64,000 nucleotides of DNA from assembly GCF_014646135.1 (NCBI RefSeq), contig NZ_BMMW01000004.1, forward strand, positions 478,245 to 542,244. Direction: 5' to 3'. The number at the start of each line of letters is the position of its first letter. The first letter of the stretch is position 1. The position numbers and the translations under genes are program-made. Positions 50,140-58,103 of this stretch are shown one piece after another. Source of the DNA: Nocardia camponoti (GTDB lineage Bacteria > Actinomycetota > Actinomycetes > Mycobacteriales > Mycobacteriaceae). A model generated the notes under the pieces. The model was not told where the DNA came from and made no database searches. It was given only the letters and a program-made list of their open reading frames with translations.

Positions 50140-51435
50140 CTACGAGCCAGCCCGCTCCCTGCGGGCCTGGCGACGGGCCTCGCGCATTTCGTTGAGTTCC
50201 TGTTCCAGGCTCTCGGCGATGCGGAACTGGCCCGTGTCGTAAATCGATGTCGGCTCGATGGCCTCGTAGCCGAAATTGGCTTCGGCGAACGCCTTTTCGA
50301 CGCGCGCCTCGATGTCGGAAATCGCGCTCTTGCGCGCGGCAGGGACCGGGTCGGGGGCCTTCACCGGCTCGACCTTGGTCGGCTCGGCCTTCACAGCTTC
50401 AACAACAGGCGCTGACGTGACCGTCTTCTTCGCGGTGGCCTTCTCGCTTGACGACGGCTTGCCGATCCCAAACCGCTTGCGCTTCTCCGTTGATCGCGCG
50501 CCGGTTGGGGGCTCGGCTGGCGTCCACGCGGGCTCGCGCGGCGGCTCGGGCAGCGGCAACAACGGCTCAAGCTGCACCGCTTCGGCGCGAATGTTCGACG
50601 GCATCGGCGGCGTGTAAGCCAAGCGAACGTTGTCGCCCGACTGGCCCTTGAGCAGGTTCTCGGACGGATCAGGTAGGTCGCGCACCTGACTTGTCGCGCG
50701 GGTAATCGCGAGACCGTAGCGCGCGCTCGCCGCATCGTGAATCAGCAGCGCGACACCGATCATCACCGGCGCGACCGCGTGCACAGCGGCATCGTAAATC
50801 CGCATATCCCGCAGGTAGGGGTAAGTATTCAAGGTGACGGTGAGCCCAAGCAGCGCAACTTCGGCAAGCGCGACCTGCCTGCGGTTGTCGATCACACCCC
50901 ACTCGGCGACCTTGTTGGTGCCGACCATGATGATGATCAAACACACGCTAATCATGGCTTCAAGCAAGTAGCTGAACCAGTACAGCGGATCACTTGGACC
51001 GCCCGGCGCGATGTTGTGCTGAACGTTGACCGCCGACCACAGCATGCCGGCACCAACCACGCCCGCGAGCGCACGCAACGACCACGACCGGTGTCGATAC
51101 AGCGACGCCAACTTGGCGTGCGGACTCGACTCGCGGCGCTGTGCGGCCATCGCTTTCCGGGCGAGCAGCAGATCTCGCATATCGGCCTTCTCGATCGCTT
51201 CGGTGGTCTGCCTGTTGCGGTCCGAGGCAGCCGCCATCGCCTGGGTGTGCTTCCAGCGCTGCTCGCGGTCCTGCTCGCGAATCCGTTCCGCGAGTTCACG
51301 TTCAGCCCGCAATTCGTCTTCAGAAAGCGCGTCGGTGAGCGCGGGGTCGAACTGGTAAGCCAGTCGGCCACGCGCACGTTCGACTCGCTCAGCGAGCTGA
51401 CTAACGTCGTCGGTGAGTCCGGTATCGATGGTCAT
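50140..51435 (-). CDS. Membrane protein with coiled-coil N-terminus and basic C-terminus, unknown
   Basis: 431 aa from ATG 51435. Residues 10-120 are charged and helical (LAERVERARGRLAYQF, EDELRAERELAERIREQDRE). Four transmembrane helices follow, near residues 120-235: ALAGVVGAGMLWSAV, MISVCLIIIMVGTN, VALLGLTVTLNTYPY and VMIGVALLIHDAAS. The C-terminal 180 residues are Pro/Lys/Glu-rich and probably disordered, ending in an Arg-rich helix. The arrangement recalls membrane proteins of actinobacterial conjugative plasmids, but I cannot assign a family. Confidence 0.68.
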   Translation of the reverse strand: MTIDTGLTDDVSQLAERVERARGRLAYQFDPALTDALSEDELRAERELAERIREQDREQRWKHTQAMAAASDRNRQTTEAIEKADMRDLLLARKAMAAQRRESSPHAKLASLYRHRSWSLRALAGVVGAGMLWSAVNVQHNIAPGGPSDPLYWFSYLLEAMISVCLIIIMVGTNKVAEWGVIDNRRQVALAEVALLGLTVTLNTYPYLRDMRIYDAAVHAVAPVMIGVALLIHDAASARYGLAITRATSQVRDLPDPSENLLKGQSGDNVRLAYTPPMPSNIRAEAVQLEPLLPLPEPPREPAWTPAEPPTGARSTEKRKRFGIGKPSSSEKATAKKTVTSAPVVEAVKAEPTKVEPVKAPDPVPAARKSAISDIEARVEKAFAEANFGYEAIEPTSIYDTGQFRIAESLEQELNEMREARRQARRERAGS

Positions 51436-51863
51436 GCCACACCACCGACCCAGCTCGGGGAAGGCAGACGGGTGACCACACGTGTGAACGGCACACGCCA
51501 TTCTTAGTCCATCCACCGTCGCGGGGGAAACCGATGCCCAGACCCGAAGGCCCAATTACGGCGCGCCGCGAGCGACACGCGCAACAATTCCCCTCTCCCG
51601 CCGCATTTTCGACCATAATCTTCGCCCCACACCGCACCCCGCTTTCACTCGTTTCCGCGCCGGAACGCCGCAGCGCGCAGCTCAATTCGCCGAGCGCGCA
51701 AGCTAAATCGAGCGCCAATCAAGCCCCCGCGCAACAGCGACCGCGTGTGGCCGCCAACAGCGCTTCATCCACTATTGTCACCGCGCCAATACTGGTGCAC
51801 ACTGTCTCTGTAACGCCCGGTCACACCTGGACCGGCGCTGTAGCGAGCCGCTAAGGAGACTCG
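51436..51863. other. 428-bp divergent intergenic region
   Basis: Separates the coiled-coil membrane protein (minus) from the acyl-CoA dehydrogenase (plus). I see one palindrome, CGTGTG-AACGG-CACACG (51481-51497), 46-62 bp before the minus-strand ATG. A 106-codon plus-strand frame (51534-51854) lacks coding character and is not called. GTTGC-type or riboswitch structure is not evident. Confidence 0.45.
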
Positions 51864-53009
51864 ATGGCTACCCCCCGGTCAAGTTGGATGAATGAGGACC
51901 TCGACGCTCTGCGCGACCTGGCCCGGGCCTTCATGGCCAAGGAACTCGTCCCCAACATCGACAAGTACCGCGAGCAGCACCATGTGGATCGCGACCTGTG
52001 GAACAAGGCGGGCGAAGTTGGCCTGCTCTGCCTGTCAATTCCCGAGGAGTACGGCGGCGGTGGGGGCACGTTCGCGCACGAGGCCGTTCTGCTTGAGGAA
52101 CAGGCCCGCGCTGTCGACACCGCGTGGGGCGTGAGCCTGCACAACGGCATCGTCGCGCATTACCTCCTTGCCTACGGCACCGAAGAGCAGAAGCAGCACT
52201 GGCTGCCGAAGATGGCCAGCGGCGAGGTTGTCGGCGCGATCGCGATGACCGAGCCCGGCACCGGCTCCGACCTGCAAGCGGTGAAGGCAAAGGCCATCCG
52301 CGACGGCGACGAGTACGTGGTCAACGGCTCGAAGACCTTCATCACCAATGGCGCCCAGGCCGACCTCATCATCGTTGTCGTCAAGACCGACCCCACCGCG
52401 GGTGCTGCTGGCGTCTCGCTGGTGCTGGTTGAAGCCGACCGCCCCGGTTTCCGACGCGGCCGCATTCTCGACAAGATCGGCCAGAAGGGCCAGGACACGT
52501 CGGAACTGTTCTTCGAAGATGTGCGCGTGCCGGTGACGAACCTGCTCGGCACTCAGGAAGGCCAGGGCTTCATCCAGCTGATGCAGCAGCTCCCACAGGA
52601 GCGGCTGATCGTGTCGTTTGGCGCGGTGGCTGGCATGGAAGTGGCGCTCGACCACACCCTGCGCTACACCAAGGAGCGGGAAGCCTTCGGCCGCCCGGTG
52701 TTTGGTTTCCAGAACACCAAGTTCAAGCTGGCCGAGGTGGCGACCGAGGCCCGCATCGCGCGCGTGTTTATCGACGACTGCGTTGAGAAGCACATCCGCG
52801 GCGAACTCGACATCCCCACGGTCGCGATGGCCAAGTGGTGGACCACCGACAAGGCAATGCAGATCGCCGACACCTGCTTGCAGCTCTTCGGTGGCTACGG
52901 CTACATGAACGAGTACCCGATCGCGCGCATGTGGGTCGACAACCGCGTTCAGCTGATCTACGCGGGCACGAACGAGATCATGAAGGAAATCATCGCCCGC
53001 AGCCTCTGA
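51864..53009 (+). CDS. Acyl-CoA dehydrogenase (FadE family)
   Basis: 381 aa flavoprotein that catalyses alpha,beta-dehydrogenation of acyl-CoA in beta-oxidation. Signature AIAMTEPGTGSDLQAVKAKA (FAD/substrate binding), SKTFITNGAQADLIIVVVKT, then LQLFGGYGYMNEYPIARMWVD. The catalytic Glu is in QLIYAGTNEIMKEIIARSL, the usual C-terminal position. ATG 51864 has AAGGAGA upstream. It carries its own terminator. FAD-dependent, electrons to ETF. Chain-length specificity cannot be read. Confidence 0.93.
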   Translation: MATPRSSWMNEDLDALRDLARAFMAKELVPNIDKYREQHHVDRDLWNKAGEVGLLCLSIPEEYGGGGGTFAHEAVLLEEQARAVDTAWGVSLHNGIVAHYLLAYGTEEQKQHWLPKMASGEVVGAIAMTEPGTGSDLQAVKAKAIRDGDEYVVNGSKTFITNGAQADLIIVVVKTDPTAGAAGVSLVLVEADRPGFRRGRILDKIGQKGQDTSELFFEDVRVPVTNLLGTQEGQGFIQLMQQLPQERLIVSFGAVAGMEVALDHTLRYTKEREAFGRPVFGFQNTKFKLAEVATEARIARVFIDDCVEKHIRGELDIPTVAMAKWWTTDKAMQIADTCLQLFGGYGYMNEYPIARMWVDNRVQLIYAGTNEIMKEIIARSL

Positions 53010-53018
53010 GCTGAGCTG

Positions 53019-53042
53019 GCCGTCGACGACTTCGTCGGCGGC
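53019..53042 (+). terminator. Terminator of the acyl-CoA dehydrogenase gene
   Basis: 11-bp stem with one G-T pair (53019-53029 with 53032-53042) followed by TTTCGCGTTTTC, 10 bp after the stop. Confidence 0.75.
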
Positions 53043-53198
53043 TTTCGCGTTTTCACCAAAGTTGTTCTGTCGCAACCGATCCCGATCGCGCATCGCTCCG
53101 AATAACAAGCGGTGCGCAGCCCTGATCCGGCGACGGAACCAGCGCCCCACCTCGCGTCGGAACATTAAGCCCAATCCTCCCCCAGTTCGGCGCGAGTC

Positions 53199-53231
53199 GT
53201 GATCCCCGCTTTCTTGGGCGGCGGGGATCAC
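53199..53231. terminator. Terminator hairpin downstream of the Rv3235-family gene
   Basis: Perfect 11-bp stem GTGATCCCCGC / GCGGGGATCAC with an 11-nt loop, 33 bp beyond the stop of the minus-strand gene. It may also act as a backup for the plus-strand fadE transcript (TTTC follows). Confidence 0.7.
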
Positions 53232-53263
53232 TTTCGGGCCTATCCCTCCCCCGATGCGCATGG

Positions 53264-53746
53264 TCAGTACATCCGCATCGCGACGAGATGCCAATTGCCC
53301 CTTGACCATTCGACGCGACCCGCGATCGCGAGCGTGCGCAACCCACGCCGATATACCGCGAACGCTTCGGCAGCTTCGGGCCCATCCGGCGTAAGTCGCA
53401 CCCGAACCAACGTGGCCGAACCTGACTCGCGCCCAGGTACTAGGTCTTCGCACAGCATCGTGCGCACGGCGGCAAACACTCGCTCGGTGACGACCCCACG
53501 CAACTGTTGCACGGGCCGCCGATGATCAACAACTTCCAACAACAGTCGAAACACCTGTTCGGTGAATCGCTGTGCGGTACGAGCTTTTTCGACGCGTCCG
53601 AGCCCGGCTGGGCGGCACGAACCAACGCGCCGTATCGCGTGTCCGGACGCCCCGATGCGTGCCGGTCGATGATGCGCGCCGCCACCAGATTCGGTGAGCG
53701 GCTCGCAATGTGGTGCGGCGGAAAGACTGACAAATTCCCCAGACAT
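53264..53746 (-). CDS. Rv3235 family protein
   Basis: 160 aa from ATG 53746 with AAGGGGACG upstream. The C-terminal 90 residues carry the family core: RFTEQVFRLLLEVVDHRRPV, QQLRGVVTERVFAAVRTML, TLVRVRLTPDGPEAAEAFAV and VEWSRGNWHLVAMRMY. The family is named after M. tuberculosis Rv3235, a conserved actinobacterial protein found near secA; its function is not established. The N-terminal 70 residues are low-complexity and probably disordered. Confidence 0.82.
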   Translation of the reverse strand: MSGEFVSLSAAPHCEPLTESGGGAHHRPARIGASGHAIRRVGSCRPAGLGRVEKARTAQRFTEQVFRLLLEVVDHRRPVQQLRGVVTERVFAAVRTMLCEDLVPGRESGSATLVRVRLTPDGPEAAEAFAVYRRGLRTLAIAGRVEWSRGNWHLVAMRMY

Positions 53747-53852
53747 ACTCGTCCCCTTCGAGGTCTGCCCATCCACTCCCCAGTGGTGGGCCACAGCATG
53801 CCACGAGGGTCTGACAAGTTGTGCCGAATCAGCGCAGATGACCGAAGTTGTC

Positions 53853-54695
53853 CTAGAACAACGTCATTGGCGCATGGTCGATCGGCGTTGGCTGCGGTGG
53901 CAGCTCAGGAACGAGCGCGCGTACTTCGTCATGGAACTGCCGGGCAAGCCCACGCGCGGCGGCGTTGTCGGGCGTGTGGATGAACACTGTTGGCGAACGT
54001 CCTTCGACCAACCAGTTCGCGACAACGTCAAGCCAGGGTTGCCAGCCAGCGACGGTGCGCGCGTCGTCCGCGCGACCGTGGTACCGCACGATCGGAAACT
54101 CCCCAAGCGCGCGCATTCGACGCGGAAGGCGCGGCTTCTTCGCCCGCGCTTCGTTTTCGCTCGGATCAGTGGGCGGCCCGTCGAACAGCACGGTGGTGTC
54201 GAAGGGCACCCACTCGGCATCGATGCGCCCGAGCACACGTTCTAGTTGGGTCGCGGCGGTGTCGTCGCGGAAGAACGCGGGATGACGCACCTCAACCGCA
54301 CACCGCAGCCCACTCGGCAGCAGGCGTTGAAATCGTGCGAGCGCACCCAAGTCAGTTGGCCCGAACGAAGCGGGCAGTTGCAGCCAGAGCGCGTGCACGC
54401 GCGAACCAAGCGGCGACATCGTGTCGAGAAAACTCAGTAACTCAGCTTCGATGTCGACTAACCGTCGCTCATGCGACAGCGGTTTCGGCACCTTGAGCAC
54501 AAAGCGAAAATCGGGCGCGGTCGACGCCGCCCACGTTGCCACCGTCGCACTCGACGGCGTCGCGTAAAAGGTGGTGTTGCCCTCGACAGCCCCGCAGTGC
54601 GACGCGTAATCACGCAGCCGATCGGCGGGCGTCGCCGGGCGTGGCTGCCACTGCGGATGCGTCCACATCGCGCATCCGGTCGTTAGCTCACGCAC
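53853..54695 (-). CDS. DUF72 family protein
   Basis: 280 aa from GTG 54695. It has the TIM-barrel-like DUF72/YecE pattern: TTGCAMWTHPQW at the N-terminus, VEGNTTFYATPSSATVATWA, FRFVLKVPKPLSHERRL, LWLQLPASFGPTDLGALARF, VEVRHPAFF and a C-terminal VFIHTPDNAAARGLARQFHD. YecE-type proteins have no firm biochemical role. The start is uncertain because no good ribosome-binding site precedes it. Divergent from the MFS gene with 106 bp between. Confidence 0.85.
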   Translation of the reverse strand: MRELTTGCAMWTHPQWQPRPATPADRLRDYASHCGAVEGNTTFYATPSSATVATWAASTAPDFRFVLKVPKPLSHERRLVDIEAELLSFLDTMSPLGSRVHALWLQLPASFGPTDLGALARFQRLLPSGLRCAVEVRHPAFFRDDTAATQLERVLGRIDAEWVPFDTTVLFDGPPTDPSENEARAKKPRLPRRMRALGEFPIVRYHGRADDARTVAGWQPWLDVVANWLVEGRSPTVFIHTPDNAAARGLARQFHDEVRALVPELPPQPTPIDHAPMTLF

Positions 54696-54801
54696 TCCCC
54701 CGACGCTAGTACAGGCAGGTGAGCCACCTAAAATGAGACCGGTTGCCACCATTTCGCCCCGAGTGCGTGCCCCGGTGCGCGCGAGGTGAAAGGCGAAATC
54801 G

Positions 54802-56022
54802 ATGACGGTGTTGGCCGAGCGGAAACCCGCCGCGCTTGGCGGTCGCGTGAAGTCGTGGCAGGCCGTGTGCGCGGCGATGGTCGCGATCGCGTGGGGCGGC
54901 AACGAGTTCACCCCGCTGCTGGTGATGTACAAGGCCAACGGCCTGCCGCTTACCGCCGTCGACCTGCTGCTTTTCTACTACGTCCTCGGCATTGTTCCCG
55001 CGATGCTCATCGGCGGACCGCTGTCGGACCGGTTCGGTCGACGCAAACTCATGCTGCCCGCGCCGCTGATCGCGGCCGCTGGCTCGCTCCTCCTCGCGAT
55101 GGGCGCGGACTCCGTCCTTGTCCTCGCACTCGGGCGCATGCTTTCCGGTGCCGCGCTCGGGCTCGCGATGGCCGTCGGCGGGTCGTGGCTCAAGGAACTG
55201 TCGCAGGCCCCGTACGACACGTCCGCACCCGGAACGGGCGCGAAGCGTTCGGCAATGAGTCTGACCGCCGGTTTCGCACTCGGTGCGGTCGCCGCTGGCC
55301 TGCTCGCGCAGTGGGGTCCGCTGCCCAATTCGAGCGCATACCTGCTCAATGCCGCGCTCTGCGTCGCGGCTGGCTGTTGGCTGCTGCGCACGCCGGAAAC
55401 CGTGACGAAGAAGGCGCGGGGCAGTTTCCTCGCCGACCTCCGCATTCCTGCCGCAGGTCATCGCCGCTTTTTGCGCGTCGCGGTGCCGGTCGCGCTGTGG
55501 CTGTTCACCGCCAACGCCACCGCCTACGCCGTCCTGCCGACGCTGCTGCTGCCGCGCGTTCATGCGGCCCCGATCGCGTTCTCCGCCCTCGTTTGCATGG
55601 TCACCCTCGGGTGCGGGTTCACGATCCAGTCCTTCGCCCGTCGCATCGACCGACCAGGAACCGCGCGCCTCGCGCTAATCGCGCTGGTTTTGCTCACAAC
55701 GGGCATGGTGCTCGCCGCATGCACCGCGACGACGTTGAGCATCCCTGTCACGCTGGTCACCGCCGTTATTCTCGGCAGCGGCTACGGCATCGGCCTGGTC
55801 GCCGGCCTCCAGCAGATCGAACGCATCGCGGCTCCAACCGAGCTCGCTGGGCTCAACGCGGTGTTCTATTCGGTCAGCTACCTCGGCTTCGGTGTGCCCG
55901 CTGTGCTTTCGGCACTACACGGTCATCTCGGCTGGTCCTACGCGACCATGTACTTAGTCACCGCAGGACTTGCTGCCGCGTGCCTGAGCTTGGTCGCGGC
56001 TAACTACCGGGAGCGACTATGA
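54802..56022 (+). CDS. MFS transporter
   Basis: 406 aa with about 12 transmembrane helices. The MFS loop 2-3 motif is GGPLSDRFGRRKLMLPAPLI. ATG 54802 has GAAAGGCGAAATC upstream. N-half helices include LLLFYYVLGIVPAMLIGGPL; the second half has ALVLLTTGMVLAACTA. Probable drug or metabolite efflux or sugar-type uptake carrier; substrate unknown. The next small ORF is translationally coupled (ATGA overlap). Confidence 0.9.
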   Translation: MTVLAERKPAALGGRVKSWQAVCAAMVAIAWGGNEFTPLLVMYKANGLPLTAVDLLLFYYVLGIVPAMLIGGPLSDRFGRRKLMLPAPLIAAAGSLLLAMGADSVLVLALGRMLSGAALGLAMAVGGSWLKELSQAPYDTSAPGTGAKRSAMSLTAGFALGAVAAGLLAQWGPLPNSSAYLLNAALCVAAGCWLLRTPETVTKKARGSFLADLRIPAAGHRRFLRVAVPVALWLFTANATAYAVLPTLLLPRVHAAPIAFSALVCMVTLGCGFTIQSFARRIDRPGTARLALIALVLLTTGMVLAACTATTLSIPVTLVTAVILGSGYGIGLVAGLQQIERIAAPTELAGLNAVFYSVSYLGFGVPAVLSALHGHLGWSYATMYLVTAGLAAACLSLVAANYRERL

Positions 56023-56204
56023 CGATCGACACACTGGCGCGTTGGCAAGATTCAGGTGCGATCTGGCGGGTACTCAGTCGGGCCGATCATGCCGTTACCG
56101 TGGGCCTTTTCGAGTGCACGGGCGGCCAGGAAGTCGACCGATTCACCTCAACAGATCCCGAGTTAATCGCCTTTTTGGCAGGCCGCGCCAGCAGCGAGGA
56201 CTAA
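56019..56204 (+). CDS. Small conserved-looking protein coupled to the MFS gene
   Basis: 61 aa: MTIDTLARWQDSGAIWRVLS, RADHAVTVGLFECTGGQEVD, RFTSTDPELIAFLAGRASSED. ATG overlaps the MFS stop by 4 bases, so it is translated by coupling. The pattern (W-R-V, V-x-L-x-x-C-x-G-G-E-x-V, D-P-x-L-x-x-F-L) recalls short actinobacterial proteins of unknown function. Cytoplasmic and acidic. Its coupling suggests a role with the transporter, but that is inference. Confidence 0.8.
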   Translation: MTIDTLARWQDSGAIWRVLSRADHAVTVGLFECTGGQEVDRFTSTDPELIAFLAGRASSED

Positions 56205-56297
56205 GGCACTGCTTCCGCACGGTTAGTCTTGACCCGTTATCGCTTCACGTCAGTCGGTCGCATCGCGATCGATCCGCCGAGTGAGGAGAGACCAACC

Positions 56298-56843
56298 ATG
56301 TCCGCACCAACCAAGGGTTTGACCGCAGGCACCTGGGTCATCGATCCGACCCACAGCACGCTTCAGTTCACCGTTCGACATCTGATGGTGAGCAAAGTGC
56401 GCGGTAGGTTCACCGATTTCAGTGGAAATCTTGTCGTCCACCCCGACGGTAGCGCGGACGCGGTTGCCGAGATCAAAGTGGAATCGATCACAACCGACAA
56501 CGAGCAGCGTGACGGCCACCTGCGCACCGCTGACTTCTTCGACGCTGATGCCCACCCGAACGCCACATTCAAGGCAACCGGGTTCAAGGCGTTGAGCAAC
56601 GAATTCAGCGTCACGGGCGATTTCACCATTCGTGGCGTCACCAAGCCGGTCACGCTCGATGTCGAGTTCCTCGGCACCGGGCCCGGCATGGCCGGCGGCA
56701 CGGTCGCGGGTTTCACCGCGTCAGCGACGATCAATCGTCGCGACTTCGGCATCACAGTTGAGATGCCGCTCGCTGATGGCGGAGCCGTCATCAGCGACAA
56801 AATCACTCTTTCGCTTGACGTAGAACTCAGCTTGCAAGGCTGA
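56298..56843 (+). CDS. YceI family protein
   Basis: 181 aa from ATG 56298 with GGAGAG upstream. Lipocalin-like YceI barrel: AGTWVIDPTHSTLQFTVRHL, KVRGRFTDFSGNLVVHPDGS, ITTDNEQRDGHLRTADFFDA, ATFKATGF, TIRGVTKPVTLDVEFLG and ATINRRDFGIT. YceI proteins bind polyprenoid lipids or amides. No signal peptide is seen here, so it is probably cytoplasmic, as in most actinobacterial members. Followed after 23 bp by the L,D-transpeptidase gene. Confidence 0.93.
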   Translation: MSAPTKGLTAGTWVIDPTHSTLQFTVRHLMVSKVRGRFTDFSGNLVVHPDGSADAVAEIKVESITTDNEQRDGHLRTADFFDADAHPNATFKATGFKALSNEFSVTGDFTIRGVTKPVTLDVEFLGTGPGMAGGTVAGFTASATINRRDFGITVEMPLADGGAVISDKITLSLDVELSLQG

Positions 56844-56866
56844 GATGAAGGAACAGGAGGAGCCGC

Positions 56867-58075
56867 ATGCCGCGACGTTGGCTGCGGGCCGGGTCAGCAC
56901 TTGCCGGAATGGCGGTCTTGATAAGCGCGTGTAGTTCTACCGCACCGTCCCCCGCACCTGAGGCGGCTCCTCCGCCCCCTTCGATTTCGATCACTCCAGC
57001 CGAAGGCGCAACCGAGATCGACCCGTTGACGCCGGTTGTCGTCACGGCGAGCGACGGGCAGCTCACCTCGGTCACGATGACCAACGAGGCGGGCAAGTCG
57101 ATCGAAGGCGTGCTCACGCCTGATCAGAGCGCGTGGAAGCCTGCCGATCCGCTCGGTTACGGCCACACCTACACCGTCAAGGCCGAGGCGCTGACCGTCA
57201 CCGGTCGCGTTGGTCCGGTCACGTCGAAGTTCAGCACGCTCAAGCCCAATAATCAGACCAAGGTGTACTTCACCAGCACGGGCGGGCAGTACCTGACGTC
57301 GAAGCAGAAGTACGGCGTTGGCACGATCCTTGTCGCGCATTTCGATGAGGATGTCCCCGACCGTGCGACGGCGGAGAAGCAGCTTTCGGTCACGACGAAT
57401 CCGCCGGTCACCGGCTCGTGGTACTGGGTCGACGACCGCAACGCGCACTGGCGGCCAGAAAACTACTACCAGCCGGGCACCAAGATCAGCCTCGCCGCGA
57501 ACATCTACGGCAAGGATCTGGGCGGCGGGATGTACGGCCAGGAAGACACGAAAGCCGAGATCACCATCGGCGACTCGCATGTGTCGATTGTCGATGACAA
57601 CGACAAGCAGGTGAAGGTCTACGAGAACGGCAAGCTCATCAAGTCGATGCCGACGTCGATGGGCCGAGGCGGCACCGAGACTATCGCGGGCAAGACCATC
57701 CACTTCTGGACCCAGCCTGGCGTCTACACGGTGATGGACAAGGCCAACCCGGTCGTCATGGACTCATCCACCTACGGTCTGCCGGTGAACTCGCGACTTG
57801 GCTACAAAGAGACCATCGGCTGGGCCACGCGCATCAGCACCGACGGCATCTACCTGCACCAACTCGACGACACCATCTGGGCGCAGGGCAGCTCGAACCA
57901 ATCGCACGGCTGCCTGAACCTGAGCCGAGCCAACGCCGAGTGGTTCTTCAACTTCTCCCAGCCCGGCGACGTTGTCGACATCCGCAACACCGGCGGCCCG
58001 CCGCTCGAGATCTGGCAGAACGGCGACTGGAGTGTGCCGTGGTCGACCTGGCAGGCGGGCAGCGCGCTGCGCTAA
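56867..58075 (+). CDS. Lipoprotein L,D-transpeptidase (Ldt/YkuD)
   Basis: 402 aa. Lipoprotein signal with lipobox LISAC (Cys22). Two immunoglobulin-like domains follow (about 40-240; ITPAEGATEIDPLTPVVVTA is the first, VLVAHFDEDVPDRA-like the second). The YkuD catalytic domain has HFWTQPGVYTVMDKANPVVM and the active-site SHGCLNLSR (His347-Gly348-Cys349). These form the 3-3 peptidoglycan cross-links dominant in mycobacteria and are carbapenem targets. Same architecture as LdtMt2. Membrane-anchored, acting in the wall. Probably co-transcribed with yceI. Confidence 0.95.
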   Translation: MPRRWLRAGSALAGMAVLISACSSTAPSPAPEAAPPPPSISITPAEGATEIDPLTPVVVTASDGQLTSVTMTNEAGKSIEGVLTPDQSAWKPADPLGYGHTYTVKAEALTVTGRVGPVTSKFSTLKPNNQTKVYFTSTGGQYLTSKQKYGVGTILVAHFDEDVPDRATAEKQLSVTTNPPVTGSWYWVDDRNAHWRPENYYQPGTKISLAANIYGKDLGGGMYGQEDTKAEITIGDSHVSIVDDNDKQVKVYENGKLIKSMPTSMGRGGTETIAGKTIHFWTQPGVYTVMDKANPVVMDSSTYGLPVNSRLGYKETIGWATRISTDGIYLHQLDDTIWAQGSSNQSHGCLNLSRANAEWFFNFSQPGDVVDIRNTGGPPLEIWQNGDWSVPWSTWQAGSALR

Positions 58076-58103
58076 CCCGCCCTGCGACAGGTGTCCTACC
58101 TCG

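Noticed and set aside
51534..51854. 106-codon frame in the gap upstream of the acyl-CoA dehydrogenase
   Set aside because: No ribosome-binding site, low-complexity composition, and it overlaps the promoter region of fadE.
52035..53453. 472-codon minus-strand frame over the acyl-CoA dehydrogenase
   Set aside because: Antisense to a clear FadE gene; no motifs.
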